Shown here in pieces: positions 7,779-19,582 of a DNA stretch of 64,000 nt. Within the stretch, counting starts at the first letter, position 1; each line of letters starts with the position of its first letter. The stretch spans positions 186,001-250,000 of the forward strand of contig NZ_CP014580.1 in the NCBI RefSeq assembly GCF_001634365.1, read 5' to 3'. The notes beneath the pieces are model-generated. The model did not search any database. It had not been told where the DNA came from and saw only the letters and a program-made list of their open reading frames with translations. The position numbers were made by a program, and so were the translations under genes. Origin of the DNA: Paraburkholderia phytofirmans OLGA172 (GTDB taxonomy: Bacteria; Pseudomonadota; Gammaproteobacteria; Burkholderiales; Burkholderiaceae).

Positions 7779-8903
7779 ATGCCGGTGAATTTCAAATGGA
7801 ATGATGCGAAACACAAAGCCGGCGCGGTGAACGACTCCGACGTCCCGGTGGAGGACCGCTATCAGTTACTGATCGATGCGGTGCAGGACTATGCGATTTT
7901 CATGCTGGATCCGGACGGACATGTGGCGAGCTGGAACAGCGGCGCGCGCAAGATCAAGGGCTATTCCGCTGACGAAATCATCGGCCGCCATTTTTCTGTT
8001 TTCTATACACCTGAAGACGTCGCCTCGGACAAGCCCGGGCGTGAACTTGCCCTTGCCGCCGCCCGTGGCCGGGCGGAAGACCAGGGCTGGCGCGTGCGCC
8101 GGGACGGTTCGCGCTTCTGGGCCGACGTCACGATCACCGCGGTGCACGATCCATCCGGCGCGCTGCTCGGTTTCGCCAAGGTCACGCGCGATATGACCGA
8201 GCGCATGCGGCTGGCAGAACTCGAGCACAGCAGCGAATTGGCGGCGCAGATCCAGAGTACGCGCGAGGACGAACAGAAGCGCATCGCTCGCGAATTGCAC
8301 GACGACCTTGGTCAGCAGCTGACGGCACTCAAAATGGGCATTGCCGCGCTGGAGGCGCAACTGGCGGCGAGCAACACTCACCCTGCCGCGCTAGCCGCAA
8401 CGGCCGGACTGCAACAGCAGATCGACGTCATGATGGCATCGCTGCGGCGTCTCGCGTCCAACCTGCGACCGCCCATGCTGGACGACCTCGGCCTGGCCGC
8501 CGCTCTCGAGTGGCTTGCCGAGGACTTCACCCATCGCTACGACTTCGAGACCGTCGTCGAAGCCGGTCTCGATGAGGCGAGCTTCACGCCGTCCGCTTCT
8601 ACGACAATTTTCCGTATCGTCCAGGAAGCGCTGACCAACGTCGCGAAGCATGCAGAGGCGCATCACGTGCTGATTGCGATTTCGACCAGCGCCGACACCT
8701 GCACCGTACGTATTGAAGACGACGGCCGTGGCACGCAGCTCGACGATAAGCGCAGGCAGCGCTCATTCGGATTGCTCGGCATGCGCGAGCGAGCACGCCA
8801 GTTGGGCGGGTTCGTCCAGCTGGCTAGTGCACCCGGCTCCGGCTTCCGGATTGCCGTTCATCTCCCCCTCAGCGCGATTCAGGCGGACGATCACGCCCGA
8901 TAG
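7779..8903 (+). CDS. PAS-domain sensor histidine kinase (orphan)
   Basis: 374 aa, no membrane segments. A PAS domain (about residues 25-140; Y-A-I-F-M-L-D-P-D-G-H-V) is followed by a NarX-type dimerisation domain with the phospho-acceptor in R-E-L-H-D-D-L-G-Q-Q-L (His174) and an HATPase domain with the N box (E-A-L-T-N-V-A-K-H-A) and G-L-L-G-M-R-E-R. Such kinases pair with LuxR-type regulators, but none is adjacent; the regulator at 31437 is a candidate partner because its own kinase has a very similar transmitter. AGGAG abuts ATG 7779, so the in-frame GTG at 7785 may be the true start. The 3' end overlaps the convergent channel gene by 35 bp. Confidence 0.88.
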   Translation: MPVNFKWNDAKHKAGAVNDSDVPVEDRYQLLIDAVQDYAIFMLDPDGHVASWNSGARKIKGYSADEIIGRHFSVFYTPEDVASDKPGRELALAAARGRAEDQGWRVRRDGSRFWADVTITAVHDPSGALLGFAKVTRDMTERMRLAELEHSSELAAQIQSTREDEQKRIARELHDDLGQQLTALKMGIAALEAQLAASNTHPAALAATAGLQQQIDVMMASLRRLASNLRPPMLDDLGLAAALEWLAEDFTHRYDFETVVEAGLDEASFTPSASTTIFRIVQEALTNVAKHAEAHHVLIAISTSADTCTVRIEDDGRGTQLDDKRRQRSFGLLGMRERARQLGGFVQLASAPGSGFRIAVHLPLSAIQADDHAR

Positions 8904-9699
8904 CCCCCTCGTCGACGTGCGCCTGGCTGCCGATACGGCCCACCTCTCTTCGCAGCGCTGCGATTTCCGCCTGCAAGGTCTTGATGTCGCGATGCATTTC
9001 ACGGCGCAGCAGTCGCTCTTCCTGTTCGACGAAGATCGCCGCAATGCTCGCGAACACCAGCGACAGCAGGCCGTAGCCGAGCAACACCACGAAGGCCGCG
9101 AAAACCCGCGATGCCGGCGTGGTCGGCGCCATGTCGCCGAAGCCGACCGTCGCGCTACTTTCGAACGCCAGCCAGACGCCCTCCGCATAGCTGTGCACGC
9201 TCGGTTCGAGCCAGTAAAAGCCCGCGCCCGCCGACGCCAGCAGGACCGCAGCAATTGCCAACAGCAAAAGTAAGCGATTGGGCGAGAAAAACGCCCGCAC
9301 CGACATGGCGATGCGCGCCGCCACGAGTCCCACGAACAGAATGCGCAGCACCCATTCGAGCGACGACCACGTGGACACGCCCCACGCGACGCTAGCCGCC
9401 GCGCCCATTGTGATCAACAGGTCGTAACGGTTTCGCATGAGAAACCGCCTGGGATGGCGGCTCAGACGGGCCATCCAGGCGAGCGAAACGGCGAACCCGG
9501 CCGCCATACAGGCGTAGAGCGCCCTGCCCGCCGGATGCAGCATCGGCAAATCGACGGCCAGTTCGAAGTAGAAAGCGGGAATGGCGAGCAGGCTGAATCC
9601 CAACAGCACCCACTGTAGCCAGCGCCATGCACGCACCGCCCGCGCGTTGTCATGGGGATCGACACCGCCGAGGCCCGCAATGCGAAAACGCTCGTTCAT
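8869..9699 (-). CDS. Two-pore-segment potassium channel
   Basis: 276 aa membrane protein. About four hydrophobic segments precede a pore helix and the selectivity filter T-V-G-F-G-D (about residue 205), then a final membrane helix and a charged C-terminal helix rich in E and R that may form a coiled coil (about 240-265). This is the Ion_trans_2 type of K+ channel. The frame extends far upstream, but M-N-E-R-F at 9699 is the first sensible start, with a weak GGTGG. It ends convergently with the orphan kinase. Its place in a low-oxygen cluster suggests a role in membrane potential, which is inference. Confidence 0.82.
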   Translation of the reverse strand: MNERFRIAGLGGVDPHDNARAVRAWRWLQWVLLGFSLLAIPAFYFELAVDLPMLHPAGRALYACMAAGFAVSLAWMARLSRHPRRFLMRNRYDLLITMGAAASVAWGVSTWSSLEWVLRILFVGLVAARIAMSVRAFFSPNRLLLLLAIAAVLLASAGAGFYWLEPSVHSYAEGVWLAFESSATVGFGDMAPTTPASRVFAAFVVLLGYGLLSLVFASIAAIFVEQEERLLRREMHRDIKTLQAEIAALRREVGRIGSQAHVDEGAIGRDRPPESR

Positions 9700-10019
9700 T
9701 TCGCCACCGAATTCGAGGTTAGGACGCTGATTGACCACGCGGACGACGCCCTGTGCTGGACCCGCATATGGACGTGCTATCAGGTGTCCTTGATAAGGAT
9801 CACAAAACAGCGAAATGCGCCGGACCTGCGCTGCATGAGCGTCCGCAACGAATGAGGGCCCCCAGCTTCCGCCTTGATAAAAAAGCGCCGCCGCGATCGC
9901 TACTTGATCCAACTCAATCGGAACGCCGACACGGCGGGTATGTTGGAACATCGTCCACCCTACGCCCCGGGCCGGTCCGATTGCCTTCGGACAGCGGCGA
10001 AAATCAAAAGGAAATCGAC
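9700..10019. other. Divergent region between channel and ohyA
   Basis: About 320 bp with one FNR-like box (9904-9917) and no convincing gene. Open frames here continue into the flanking genes. Confidence 0.5.
9904..9917. promoter_or_regulatory. FNR-like box TTGATCCAACTCAA
   Basis: One mismatch in the right half-site. It lies 103 bp upstream of the oleate hydratase GTG start. Confidence 0.5.
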
Positions 10020-11657
10020 GTGCAAAACCTTGACCAGACTCACACACCCACTCTGCGCGCCGACGCCGACTTCAACGGCCACCCGCAAGAGAGCTGCAAG
10101 TTCTATCTCATCGGCGGCGGTATCGCTTCGTTAGCGGCAGCGGCGTTCCTGATTCGCGACGGGCATGTGCGCGGTTGCGACATCACCATTCTGGAAGCAC
10201 TCGACAAACCCGGCGGCAGCCTGGACGGCGCCGGCACCGCTGAAGGCGGCTACGTCGTACGTGGCGGGCGCATGCTCGAAAGCAAGTATCTGTGTACCTA
10301 TGACCTGTTCTCATCGATTCCGACGCTGGATGACAGCAAGAGCGTGACGCAGGAGATCTTCGACTGGAACGAGACAATCAGAACCTCATCGAAGTCGCGG
10401 CTCGTCAGAAACGGCAAACGCGAAGACACGCCCGAATATGGGCTCGACGAAAAACATCTGCTGGCACTGGGCCGTCTGTCGATCGAACCCGAAACAATGC
10501 TCGGCAATAGCCGGATTTCGGACCACTTCGACTCGTCCTTTTTCGAGACCAATTTCTGGCTGATGTGGTGCACGACCTTCGCTTTTCAACCGTGGCATAG
10601 CGCGGTCGAACTGCGGCGCTATCTGCTGCGCTTCGCGCATATGTCGGCCGGGTTCAACCAGTTGCACGGCATCATGCGTACGGTCTACAACCAGTACGAC
10701 TCGATGATCCGGCCATTGCGCCGCTGGCTGGACGACCATGGCGTTGCGTTCCGGCCGGACACCCGGGTCACGGATCTGCTGTTCGACGAAACCGGTGAGG
10801 AAAAGCGGGTGTGCGGCATCGTCTGCGAGACCGCGCATCAGCGTCTTGAATTGCCGGTAGGGTCGGCAGACAAGGTCATCGTCACGCTCGGCTCCATGAC
10901 AGCCGCTTCCAGCCTGGGTGCCATGGACCGCCCCGCGGCTTTGACCCGCACCGACGACACCGGCGCCTGGCGCCTCTGGAAAACCATCGCCGCGAGCCGC
11001 CCCGAGTTCGGCCACCCGTCCGTCTTCGCGGATCACGTCGACGCCTCGAAGTGGCTGTCGTTCACCGTGACCTTGCGCGACCCGACCCTGTTCCGGTTGA
11101 TTCGCGACCTGACCGGCAATGTGCCGGGTGAAGGCGGTCTGATTACCTTTCCGGAATCGAGCTGGCTGGCGTCGATCGTGTTGCCGCATCAGCCGCATTT
11201 CATCGACCAACCCGCGGACGTGCAGGTGTTGTGGGGCTACGGCTTAAGGATCGACGAGCCCGGCGATTTTGTCGGCAAACCCATGCAGGTCTGCACCGGT
11301 CGGGAGATCCTGACGGAGATGCTTGGCCATTTGCGGGTGGAGGCGGAGTCTGCCCGAATTCTCGAACACGCCAACTGCATCCCCTGCCTGATGCCATTCA
11401 TCACGAGCCAGTTCCTGCCGCGCAGCCGTGGCGACCGGCCTGCCGTGGTGCCCGAAGGCTGGCAGAATCTCGCCTTCACCGGGCAGTTCTGCGAACTGCC
11501 CAACGACGTCGTGTTCACCGTCGAATACTCGGTGCGCTCCGCGCAGAATGCGGTGTATGCGCTGCTCGGACTTAATCTCGCAGCGCCCGAAGTCTACAAG
11601 GGCCAGCATGATCCCCGGGTCGTCTACAAGGCATTTTCGACGCTACGGGACCGTTAG
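10020..11657 (+). CDS. ohyA: Oleate hydratase
   Basis: 545 aa flavoprotein of the MCRA/oleate hydratase family, which adds water to the cis-9 double bond of oleate to give 10-hydroxystearate. The FAD-binding motif G-G-G-I-A-S-L-A-A-A is at about residues 29-38, followed by the family segments G-G-S-L-D-G and R-G-G-R-M-L/M-E. The C-terminal region has E-L-P-x-D-V-V-F-T-V-E-Y-S-V-R. The frame is open 89 codons further up; GTG at 10020 is chosen because AAAGGA lies about 6 bases ahead and the family begins here. In bacteria the enzyme is linked to detoxifying unsaturated fatty acids. It stands alone, with an FNR-like box upstream. Confidence 0.92.
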   Translation: MQNLDQTHTPTLRADADFNGHPQESCKFYLIGGGIASLAAAAFLIRDGHVRGCDITILEALDKPGGSLDGAGTAEGGYVVRGGRMLESKYLCTYDLFSSIPTLDDSKSVTQEIFDWNETIRTSSKSRLVRNGKREDTPEYGLDEKHLLALGRLSIEPETMLGNSRISDHFDSSFFETNFWLMWCTTFAFQPWHSAVELRRYLLRFAHMSAGFNQLHGIMRTVYNQYDSMIRPLRRWLDDHGVAFRPDTRVTDLLFDETGEEKRVCGIVCETAHQRLELPVGSADKVIVTLGSMTAASSLGAMDRPAALTRTDDTGAWRLWKTIAASRPEFGHPSVFADHVDASKWLSFTVTLRDPTLFRLIRDLTGNVPGEGGLITFPESSWLASIVLPHQPHFIDQPADVQVLWGYGLRIDEPGDFVGKPMQVCTGREILTEMLGHLRVEAESARILEHANCIPCLMPFITSQFLPRSRGDRPAVVPEGWQNLAFTGQFCELPNDVVFTVEYSVRSAQNAVYALLGLNLAAPEVYKGQHDPRVVYKAFSTLRDR

Positions 11658-11715
11658 TCCGTGCCGTGCAGCGCGCGGCTGACGACTCGGCCGGCGCCGC
11701 AGGAGGCATCGGCGC

Positions 11716-12561
11716 TCAGACGGCGGTACCTGCACTCGCCGCCAGTTCCACAATATCCGCCGTGATTTCATCCTGACGGACCTGGCGGTAATTCTGCGTC
11801 AGAGCTTCGATCGTCTCTTTCACATTGGCGCGCGCGGCCAGCATGGCACGCACGCGCGCTTCATTTTCCGCGGCGAACGAGAGCATCAACGCCTCGCACA
11901 ACTCGACATAGACATACGCTTCGACCAGTCCGGCAAGCAGGCGGTCTGAAGGCAAAGTGAGCAACGGCGGCTGACTGCGCCGCACGACCTGAAAACGCGA
12001 AAAATCAAACGGAATCAGGCGATGCTCGACGATCTCGCTATGGGCCGCGATGCCTGGCACCGCGTGGATGACCGAGACTTCGGTGACCACCCGTTGGTCG
12101 AGACGGAGATAAAGTGCATCGGTGATACGGCTGGCGAGTGCGGGCACATCGTCGGCATGGGAGGCGGCCGGCGAACGCCAGGCAAATGCGAGGCGACGTT
12201 CGTTTGCCGCGATCTCGCCGCGTGTGCCCACGAGCAGACACTCGCATGGCGCCGCCGCGAGTCGGGACTGTACGCGGTCGAGGATCTGTTCATTGAACGA
12301 GCCGACGAAACCCTGCTCCGCGCACAGTGCGATGACGAGCTGGGTGCCGCGCTCCGGCACACGCATTGGCGCCCCGGCACCGTGCGCGAGTACAGCGCCG
12401 ATTGCGGCACCGACTGTCGAAGCCGAAGAACGGATGCCGGGCAACCGCCGTTGCGCTTCGCGCGAGCGGGCTGCCGCGATACCGCGCATTGCCCCAATCA
12501 CGGCGTCGAGTTGCCGGGCAGTGGCGCTGCGCGATTCGATTTCGCTGAGTTTGCCGCTCAT
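11716..12561 (-). CDS. atpG: N-type ATPase gamma subunit
   Basis: 281 aa. The N-terminus (residues 1-60) has the long helix with the gamma pattern I-x-A-M-R-x-I-A-A-A, and the C-terminus has E-N-E-A-R-V-R-A-M...[12 protein letters not shown]...[10 protein letters not shown]. This is the rotating central stalk of the catalytic head. It is the last gene of the nine-gene operon running from atpD and overlaps the atpA stop by 4 bp (ATGA), so translation is coupled. The middle is more diverged from standard gamma subunits than the ends, as expected for N-type enzymes. Confidence 0.92.
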   Translation of the reverse strand: MSGKLSEIESRSATARQLDAVIGAMRGIAAARSREAQRRLPGIRSSASTVGAAIGAVLAHGAGAPMRVPERGTQLVIALCAEQGFVGSFNEQILDRVQSRLAAAPCECLLVGTRGEIAANERRLAFAWRSPAASHADDVPALASRITDALYLRLDQRVVTEVSVIHAVPGIAAHSEIVEHRLIPFDFSRFQVVRRSQPPLLTLPSDRLLAGLVEAYVYVELCEALMLSFAAENEARVRAMLAARANVKETIEALTQNYRQVRQDEITADIVELAASAGTAV

Positions 12562-14126
12562 CGCGCACTCCCGGTGCCCGACGTGCCGCTAGTGGCTGAG
12601 GGCGTCAACTGCTGAACAAGTTCACGAACCGTGGCGACCAGCGCGCGCTGTACATCGGCGTTAAACGGGGCGGATGGCGAGCCCGCGTGCGCTTTCGCCA
12701 GTTCGGATTGCACGCGCTGGCTCTGCAGTCGTGCGGCCAATTGCGTTCGCACCTGGACAACGATCCCGGCCGGCGCCGCATCGAATACGCCCGCCGACAG
12801 TGCGGTGAGCAGCGCGATCTCGTCGACGGTACGCAGAGCGCTGAAGCGCGGTTGTGCAATCAGCGCGCGGATACGTTCCCCGCGAGCGATCTTGCCGGCG
12901 ACACGCGCGTCCGTCAGACCGCCGAAGCGGCTGAACATTTCCAGCTCGAGGAACTGCGCGTAATCGAGGCGCAGGCGGCCCGACACCTCGCGTAACGCCG
13001 GATGCTGCGCCTTTCCACCGACACGGCTGACGCTCAAGCCCACATCGACGGCCGGCCGCTGGTTCGCGGCGAACAGTCCGGCATCCAGCACAATCTGGCC
13101 GTCCGTGATCGAAATGAGGTTGGTCGGGATATACGCGGACAGGTTGCCCATGTCGGTTTCCGCAATCGGCAGCGCAGTCAGCGAGCCGCCCCCCAGTTTT
13201 GCTGACAGCTTCGCCGCACGCTCGAGCAAGCGGGCATGAACATAGAAGATGTCGCCGGGATAGGCCTCGCGTCCCGGCGGTTCGCGCGTCAGGAGCGCCA
13301 GTTCACGATGCGTCGCAGCATGTTTGGTGAGATCGTCGATGACGATTAGCGCGTGCTGTCCGCGATCGCGAAAGTACTCGGCAATGGTGAAGCCCGCGAA
13401 CGGTGCGATCCATTGCAGCCCGGGCGCGGACGAAGCGGCGGCGACGACAAAGATGCAGCGCTCGGGGGCGCCGTACTGACGGACGGATTCGATCACCCGC
13501 TGCACGGCGGTCGTGCGCTGGCCAATCGCGACATACACGCAGATCATGTCCGACTGCTTCTGATTGACGATCGCATCGATGGCCAGGGCGGTTTTGCCGG
13601 TGGCCCGATCACCGATGATCAACTCCCGCTGCCCGCGGCCGATCGCGAACAGCGCATCGACGAGGATCACACCGGTTTCGACCGGCTCGCTGACCAAGTC
13701 ACGCTCGATGATCGCCGGCGCCGGCCGTTCGACTGCCATGCGCGTCGCCGCCACGATTGGCTCGTCACGGTCGAGCGGCCGCCCGAGCGGGTCGATCACG
13801 CGCCCGAGCAGCCCTTCTCCGACCGGCACCTCCAGCACGGTGCCGGTGCGTGTCACGCGCGCGCCCGCCTCGACCGCGGTCCCGTCGTCCAGCAGCACGA
13901 CGCTGATCAGGTCAGCGTCCAGCGTGTGGGCAAAGCCCGTCGCGCCACTGTCGAAATGGAGCAGTTCATTGAGGGCCGCGTCCGGCAGGCCCGAGACAAA
14001 CGCGATGCCGTCGCCGCACCGCTCGACCCGTCCGAGCGTTTCGGCGTATGGGGTCACAGCGGTGCGGGCCAGCGTGTTGCGCTGCGCCGCGAGCCACGGA
14101 TCGTCGACCATGTCAGCTGGGCACAT
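12558..14126 (-). CDS. atpA: N-type ATPase alpha subunit
   Basis: About 522 aa. The Walker A motif G-D-R-A-T-G-K-T is near residue 170, followed by the alpha signature [20 protein letters not shown] (about 283-302) and the beta-barrel start G-R-V-E. Alpha is the non-catalytic nucleotide-binding subunit of the hexamer. The start is uncertain: ATG 14126 overlaps the atpF stop by 14 bp and has GGGTAG ahead, while ATG 14111 lies just after that stop but has no clear ribosome site. It sits between atpF and atpG, the order diagnostic for N-ATPases (no separate delta gene). Confidence 0.93.
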   Translation of the reverse strand: MCPADMVDDPWLAAQRNTLARTAVTPYAETLGRVERCGDGIAFVSGLPDAALNELLHFDSGATGFAHTLDADLISVVLLDDGTAVEAGARVTRTGTVLEVPVGEGLLGRVIDPLGRPLDRDEPIVAATRMAVERPAPAIIERDLVSEPVETGVILVDALFAIGRGQRELIIGDRATGKTALAIDAIVNQKQSDMICVYVAIGQRTTAVQRVIESVRQYGAPERCIFVVAAASSAPGLQWIAPFAGFTIAEYFRDRGQHALIVIDDLTKHAATHRELALLTREPPGREAYPGDIFYVHARLLERAAKLSAKLGGGSLTALPIAETDMGNLSAYIPTNLISITDGQIVLDAGLFAANQRPAVDVGLSVSRVGGKAQHPALREVSGRLRLDYAQFLELEMFSRFGGLTDARVAGKIARGERIRALIAQPRFSALRTVDEIALLTALSAGVFDAAPAGIVVQVRTQLAARLQSQRVQSELAKAHAGSPSAPFNADVQRALVATVRELVQQLTPSATSGTSGTGSAR

Positions 14127-14862
14127 GCTCGCTACCCAGCAGCGCCGCCCTGATCTGCGCGAGATCGGCCCCGAAGTTATTGCGCACCACGGCGTGGGCG
14201 GCCCGCAGTTCCAGCCCGGCAATCAGTTGCGGATCGACCTCGACCTCAAGAGACACCGCCCGGTTCAGGCACGCTGCGAGCACAGTGCGGCAATGTTCCA
14301 ACTCCTGCGGACTCGGCGCAAGCGGCGCGGCTAGCGTGAGCGCCACGCCGTCTGCGCCGAGCTGCGCGCGGACCGGCTCGGGGAGTTGTGCAATGGCGTC
14401 GGCGAGACCGTCGATGAAGCCGCTCACGCGCACGTTCTCCGGCAGCTTCGCGAGCAGCTTTGCCGCGATGTCGACGGCGAGCTGGGTGGCCCGGACTGCG
14501 ACGAGTTTGTCCTGTTCGACACGCGCGGCCTCGGCTTCGGCGTCGGCGGCCGCGCGCAGCCTGTCCGCATCGGCTTGCGCGGCAGCCAGTAAGGCGGCCT
14601 TTTCCGCCGCCGCGTCCGCGGCCACCGCTTTCATGGCGTCGCCACGCGCGGCGACAAGCTGCTGCGTCTCGCGAGCCGCTGTGTCGCGCTCCAGAACCGC
14701 CGCGCGCTTCGCCGCGTCGGCGTCCGCGATCAGCGTCTGCGCCGTCTTCTGGCGCTCGGCGATGATCCCCGCGACCGGGCGGAACAGGAACCGCGCCAGC
14801 AGCCAGATCAGGACCAGGGCATTGATCGTCTGCAGCGCGAGCGTCGACCAGTCGATTCGCAT
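14113..14862 (-). CDS. atpF: N-type ATPase b subunit with delta-like C-terminal part
   Basis: 249 aa, longer than a normal b subunit (about 156 aa). One N-terminal membrane helix (about residues 8-27) and a very alanine-rich charged coiled coil (40-140) form the peripheral stalk. The last 100 residues ([12 protein letters not shown]...[15 protein letters not shown]...) resemble the C-terminal domain of the delta subunit, including the I-A-G-x-x-L-R segment. So b and delta functions seem to be fused, as is known for N-type ATPases, which lack an atpH gene. It follows atpE by 9 bp. Confidence 0.88.
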   Translation of the reverse strand: MRIDWSTLALQTINALVLIWLLARFLFRPVAGIIAERQKTAQTLIADADAAKRAAVLERDTAARETQQLVAARGDAMKAVAADAAAEKAALLAAAQADADRLRAAADAEAEAARVEQDKLVAVRATQLAVDIAAKLLAKLPENVRVSGFIDGLADAIAQLPEPVRAQLGADGVALTLAAPLAPSPQELEHCRTVLAACLNRAVSLEVEVDPQLIAGLELRAAHAVVRNNFGADLAQIRAALLGSEHVPS

Positions 14863-14871
14863 GACCGCCGC

Positions 14872-15120
14872 CTATTTCACGAACGGGTTGGCAAACAGCA
14901 GGAGCAACGCGATCACGAGGCAATAGATCGCCATTGTCTCGATCATGGCAAGCCCGACGAATAGCGTGCGAGACACGGTGCCGGCCGAGTCGGGCTGCCG
15001 CGCGATGGCATCCATCGCGGCTGCGACGGCGCGGCCTTCGGCAAGCGCCGGGCCGATCGCGCCGAACGATACGGCGAGCGCCGCGGCGGCGATGCTGACG
15101 ATTTCAATGAGGTTATTCAT
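14872..15120 (-). CDS. atpE: N-type ATPase c subunit with two membrane carboxylates
   Basis: 82 aa, two membrane helices joined by the polar loop A-R-Q-P (about residues 40-43). The ion-binding carboxylate in helix 2 is Glu61 in I-E-T-M-A-I-Y, with Tyr66 five residues on. Helix 1 has Glu28 (A-L-A-E-G) at the place where sodium-type c subunits have Gln. Glu61, Thr62 and Tyr66 recall the sodium-binding pattern, but the second carboxylate is typical of N-ATPases; published work on the Burkholderia pseudomallei N-type ring reported 17 subunits and proton specificity. The gene starts 4 bp inside the atpB end (ATGA overlap). Confidence 0.95.
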   Translation of the reverse strand: MNNLIEIVSIAAAALAVSFGAIGPALAEGRAVAAAMDAIARQPDSAGTVSRTLFVGLAMIETMAIYCLVIALLLLFANPFVK

Positions 15121-15815
15121 GAGGCTTCGCCCTTTTTCACACTAACGGGATGATGGGTATCGCTGATCGCAGCACCGATGAACACCATCGACAGAACGGC
15201 AAAAATATAGGCTTGCACGGCGCCCGTAAGCAGGTCCAATGCCATCAGCGGAATGGGGACGAGCAGGCCGGCGAGCGAAAGAATGATGCCGATTACGAAC
15301 ACACCGCTCATCACGTTGCCGAACAGGCGCACCACGAGAGAAAACGTCCGCGTGATCTGTTCGACGACGTTTAGCGGAATCATGACCCAGCTCGGTTCGG
15401 CAAAAGCAGCGAGGTAGCCCGCCGTGCCGCGCGTACGAATGCCGTAGAAAATCGTCGCACCCAGCACGATCAGAGCGAGCGCGGCATCCGTCTCGAGGTG
15501 CGCGGTGGGCGGCGTCACACCCGGCACCAGGGCGGACCAGTTGGCGATCAGCACAAAGAGGAACAGTGTGCCGATCAACGCGCGATAGGTGGCGGGACCG
15601 GTTTGCATGGTGTCGCGGATCTGCTGATCGATCGTCTCGACCAGCAGCTCCAGCACGGTTTGCACCTTGCCCGGCGTGAGCGACAGGTTGCGGGTCAGCC
15701 AGGCGGACACCGCGGTCATCAGGATGATGATTGCCCAGGTCGCGATCACGGGCTCAGTGATCGAGAGCGGACCGAGATGCAGGAGCGGCGCGGTGGCCAG
15801 CGGCGAAGCGGTCAT
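15117..15815 (-). CDS. atpB: N-type ATPase a subunit
   Basis: 232 aa, five or six membrane helices. The essential stator arginine is in S-L-V-V-R-L-F-G-N-V-M-S-G (about residue 160), and the C-terminal Q-A-Y-I-F-A-V-L-S-M-V-F-I motif is intact. With the c ring it forms the ion channel. The open frame reaches 69 codons further up, but M-T-A-S-P at 15815 overlaps the atpR stop by 4 bp, which fits this tightly coupled operon. Confidence 0.93.
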   Translation of the reverse strand: MTASPLATAPLLHLGPLSITEPVIATWAIIILMTAVSAWLTRNLSLTPGKVQTVLELLVETIDQQIRDTMQTGPATYRALIGTLFLFVLIANWSALVPGVTPPTAHLETDAALALIVLGATIFYGIRTRGTAGYLAAFAEPSWVMIPLNVVEQITRTFSLVVRLFGNVMSGVFVIGIILSLAGLLVPIPLMALDLLTGAVQAYIFAVLSMVFIGAAISDTHHPVSVKKGEAS

Positions 15816-16090
15816 GGCTGGCCTCCATGGCGCCGCATTACGATGGCGCGTGCGAGCAGAAAGCCGGCCATTCCGGCAAGCAGCGCCAATGCGCCGACGT
15901 GCGCGAGCAGGAACAGCAGCGCGCCGGTGAGCGCGAAGCGGGCAAGCTGTAACGCCAGCGCCGCGGCCGCGCGGCCCTCGGCGAAGAGCGGCCAGTTCCA
16001 GCGCAGCGACATGAAGTGCCACGCGCCGGACAACGTGCCGAGCGCGAGTCCCATGGACAACTGTGCGATCAACGGTAGCGGACTAGTCAT
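15812..16090 (-). CDS. atpR: N-type ATPase AtpR membrane protein
   Basis: 92 aa with three hydrophobic segments (about residues 5-25, 45-63 and 66-85) and a short basic C-terminus. AtpR is a small membrane protein found only in N-ATPase operons between atpQ and atpB; it is thought to help assemble the c ring or bind a divalent cation. It overlaps atpQ by 8 bp and atpB by 4 bp. The call rests on position, length and hydrophobic profile more than on residue-level motifs. Confidence 0.82.
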   Translation of the reverse strand: MTSPLPLIAQLSMGLALGTLSGAWHFMSLRWNWPLFAEGRAAAALALQLARFALTGALLFLLAHVGALALLAGMAGFLLARAIVMRRHGGQP

Positions 16091-16396
16091 CGCGGCCCCG
16101 TTGCTGACGATGCATCCATTTCCATGCCGACCAGAAACCGATCGCAGCGCCGACCATCAGCAGCGGTGCCGAGAAAAACACGCGCGTGCCGAAGGTCCGG
16201 TCCAGCCAGTGTCCGATCGCGAGCCCCATCAGGGTCGGCAGGACAATGGCCCACCCTAGGATGCCAATCTGGCCGAGCCTACTACCCAGCGACGGCTCCG
16301 GTTCAGCGCGTCCGCGCGAATCGAGCTCGGCGGCCTGGCGAGCCGCGCCGGCCATCCTGTCGTCAGGCGGTTTGCGCTCGTCGATCTGGTGTGGAT

Positions 16397-16400
<4 letters not shown>
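16083..16400 (-). CDS. atpQ: N-type ATPase AtpQ (AtpI-like) membrane protein
   Basis: 105 aa. A charged N-terminus (residues 1-42) precedes two membrane helices (about 45-65 and 75-93) with the AtpI-like motif G-x-x-I-G-H-W-L-D-R-x-F-G-T (about 61-74). AtpQ is the N-ATPase counterpart of AtpI, an assembly factor for the c ring. The ATG overlaps the atpC stop (ATGA), so the longer open frame upstream, which is antisense of nothing useful, is rejected. Confidence 0.82.
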
Positions 16401-19032
<2,632 letters not shown>

Positions 19033-19089
19033 TCACATGCGGGATTCGCAGTGCATGGCACGAGCATAGGTGCGGTTGGGCGCGTTCTC

Positions 19090-19103
19090 ATGATCCATGT
19101 CAA
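19090..19103. promoter_or_regulatory. FNR-like box ATGATCCATGTCAA
   Basis: Two mismatches. It lies 90 bp upstream of the flavodoxin start and 204 bp upstream of the 79-aa gene heading the arc cluster, so it may control both directions. Confidence 0.45.
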
Positions 19104-19306
19104 GCGATGAACTTGAGCGTCATTACCACGCCATGGCGTGTAGGAAATCCCTGACAAGAACGCAGGACGCCCTACGCCAAGCTCAGCGCGACCTGATTTC
19201 TATCGGCCATGCGCTGACCAATACTGAATTTCAGGACAGCAGCAATCGAAAACCCTCGCGACACCCTCGATAAGCGCGCGGAGGTTGACCTGTAAGGAGA
19301 CCGGCC

Positions 19307-19546
19307 ATGCCGAACGATACTTTTTCCGTCCGTGCCACAGCGCTGGCTGGACAACCGAAAGAGGCACGCAACGCCGTCAGTGAATTCGATGAAATTCTCG
19401 CGCTGGCCCGAGAGTCCGGAATGCTGATCACGCTGGACGGACAAATTGGCCGCGAGAAGTATCAAAGCATCGCGGGCTCGCTGCACGCCTTCAAACGCTT
19501 CGCTGAAGCCCTCTGCAACAACTTCGGCCAACGCGCTGCAGTGTGA
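19307..19546 (+). CDS. Small hypothetical protein heading the arc cluster
   Basis: 79 aa, soluble, helical, not recognised. It has F-D-E-I-L-A-L-A-R-E-S-G-M-L-I-T-L-D-G-Q-I-G-R-E-K-Y in the middle. AAGGAGA lies at a good distance from the ATG and the gene is 36 bp ahead of the metallo-hydrolase gene on the same strand, which supports it over the minus-strand frame covering the same DNA. It is probably the first gene of a six-gene transcript (this gene, the hydrolase, arcD, arcA, arcB, arcC). Confidence 0.65.
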   Translation: MPNDTFSVRATALAGQPKEARNAVSEFDEILALARESGMLITLDGQIGREKYQSIAGSLHAFKRFAEALCNNFGQRAAV

Positions 19547-19582
19547 CGGGCGTGCGGCTCATCCGCCAAAAGAGGTGAAGCA

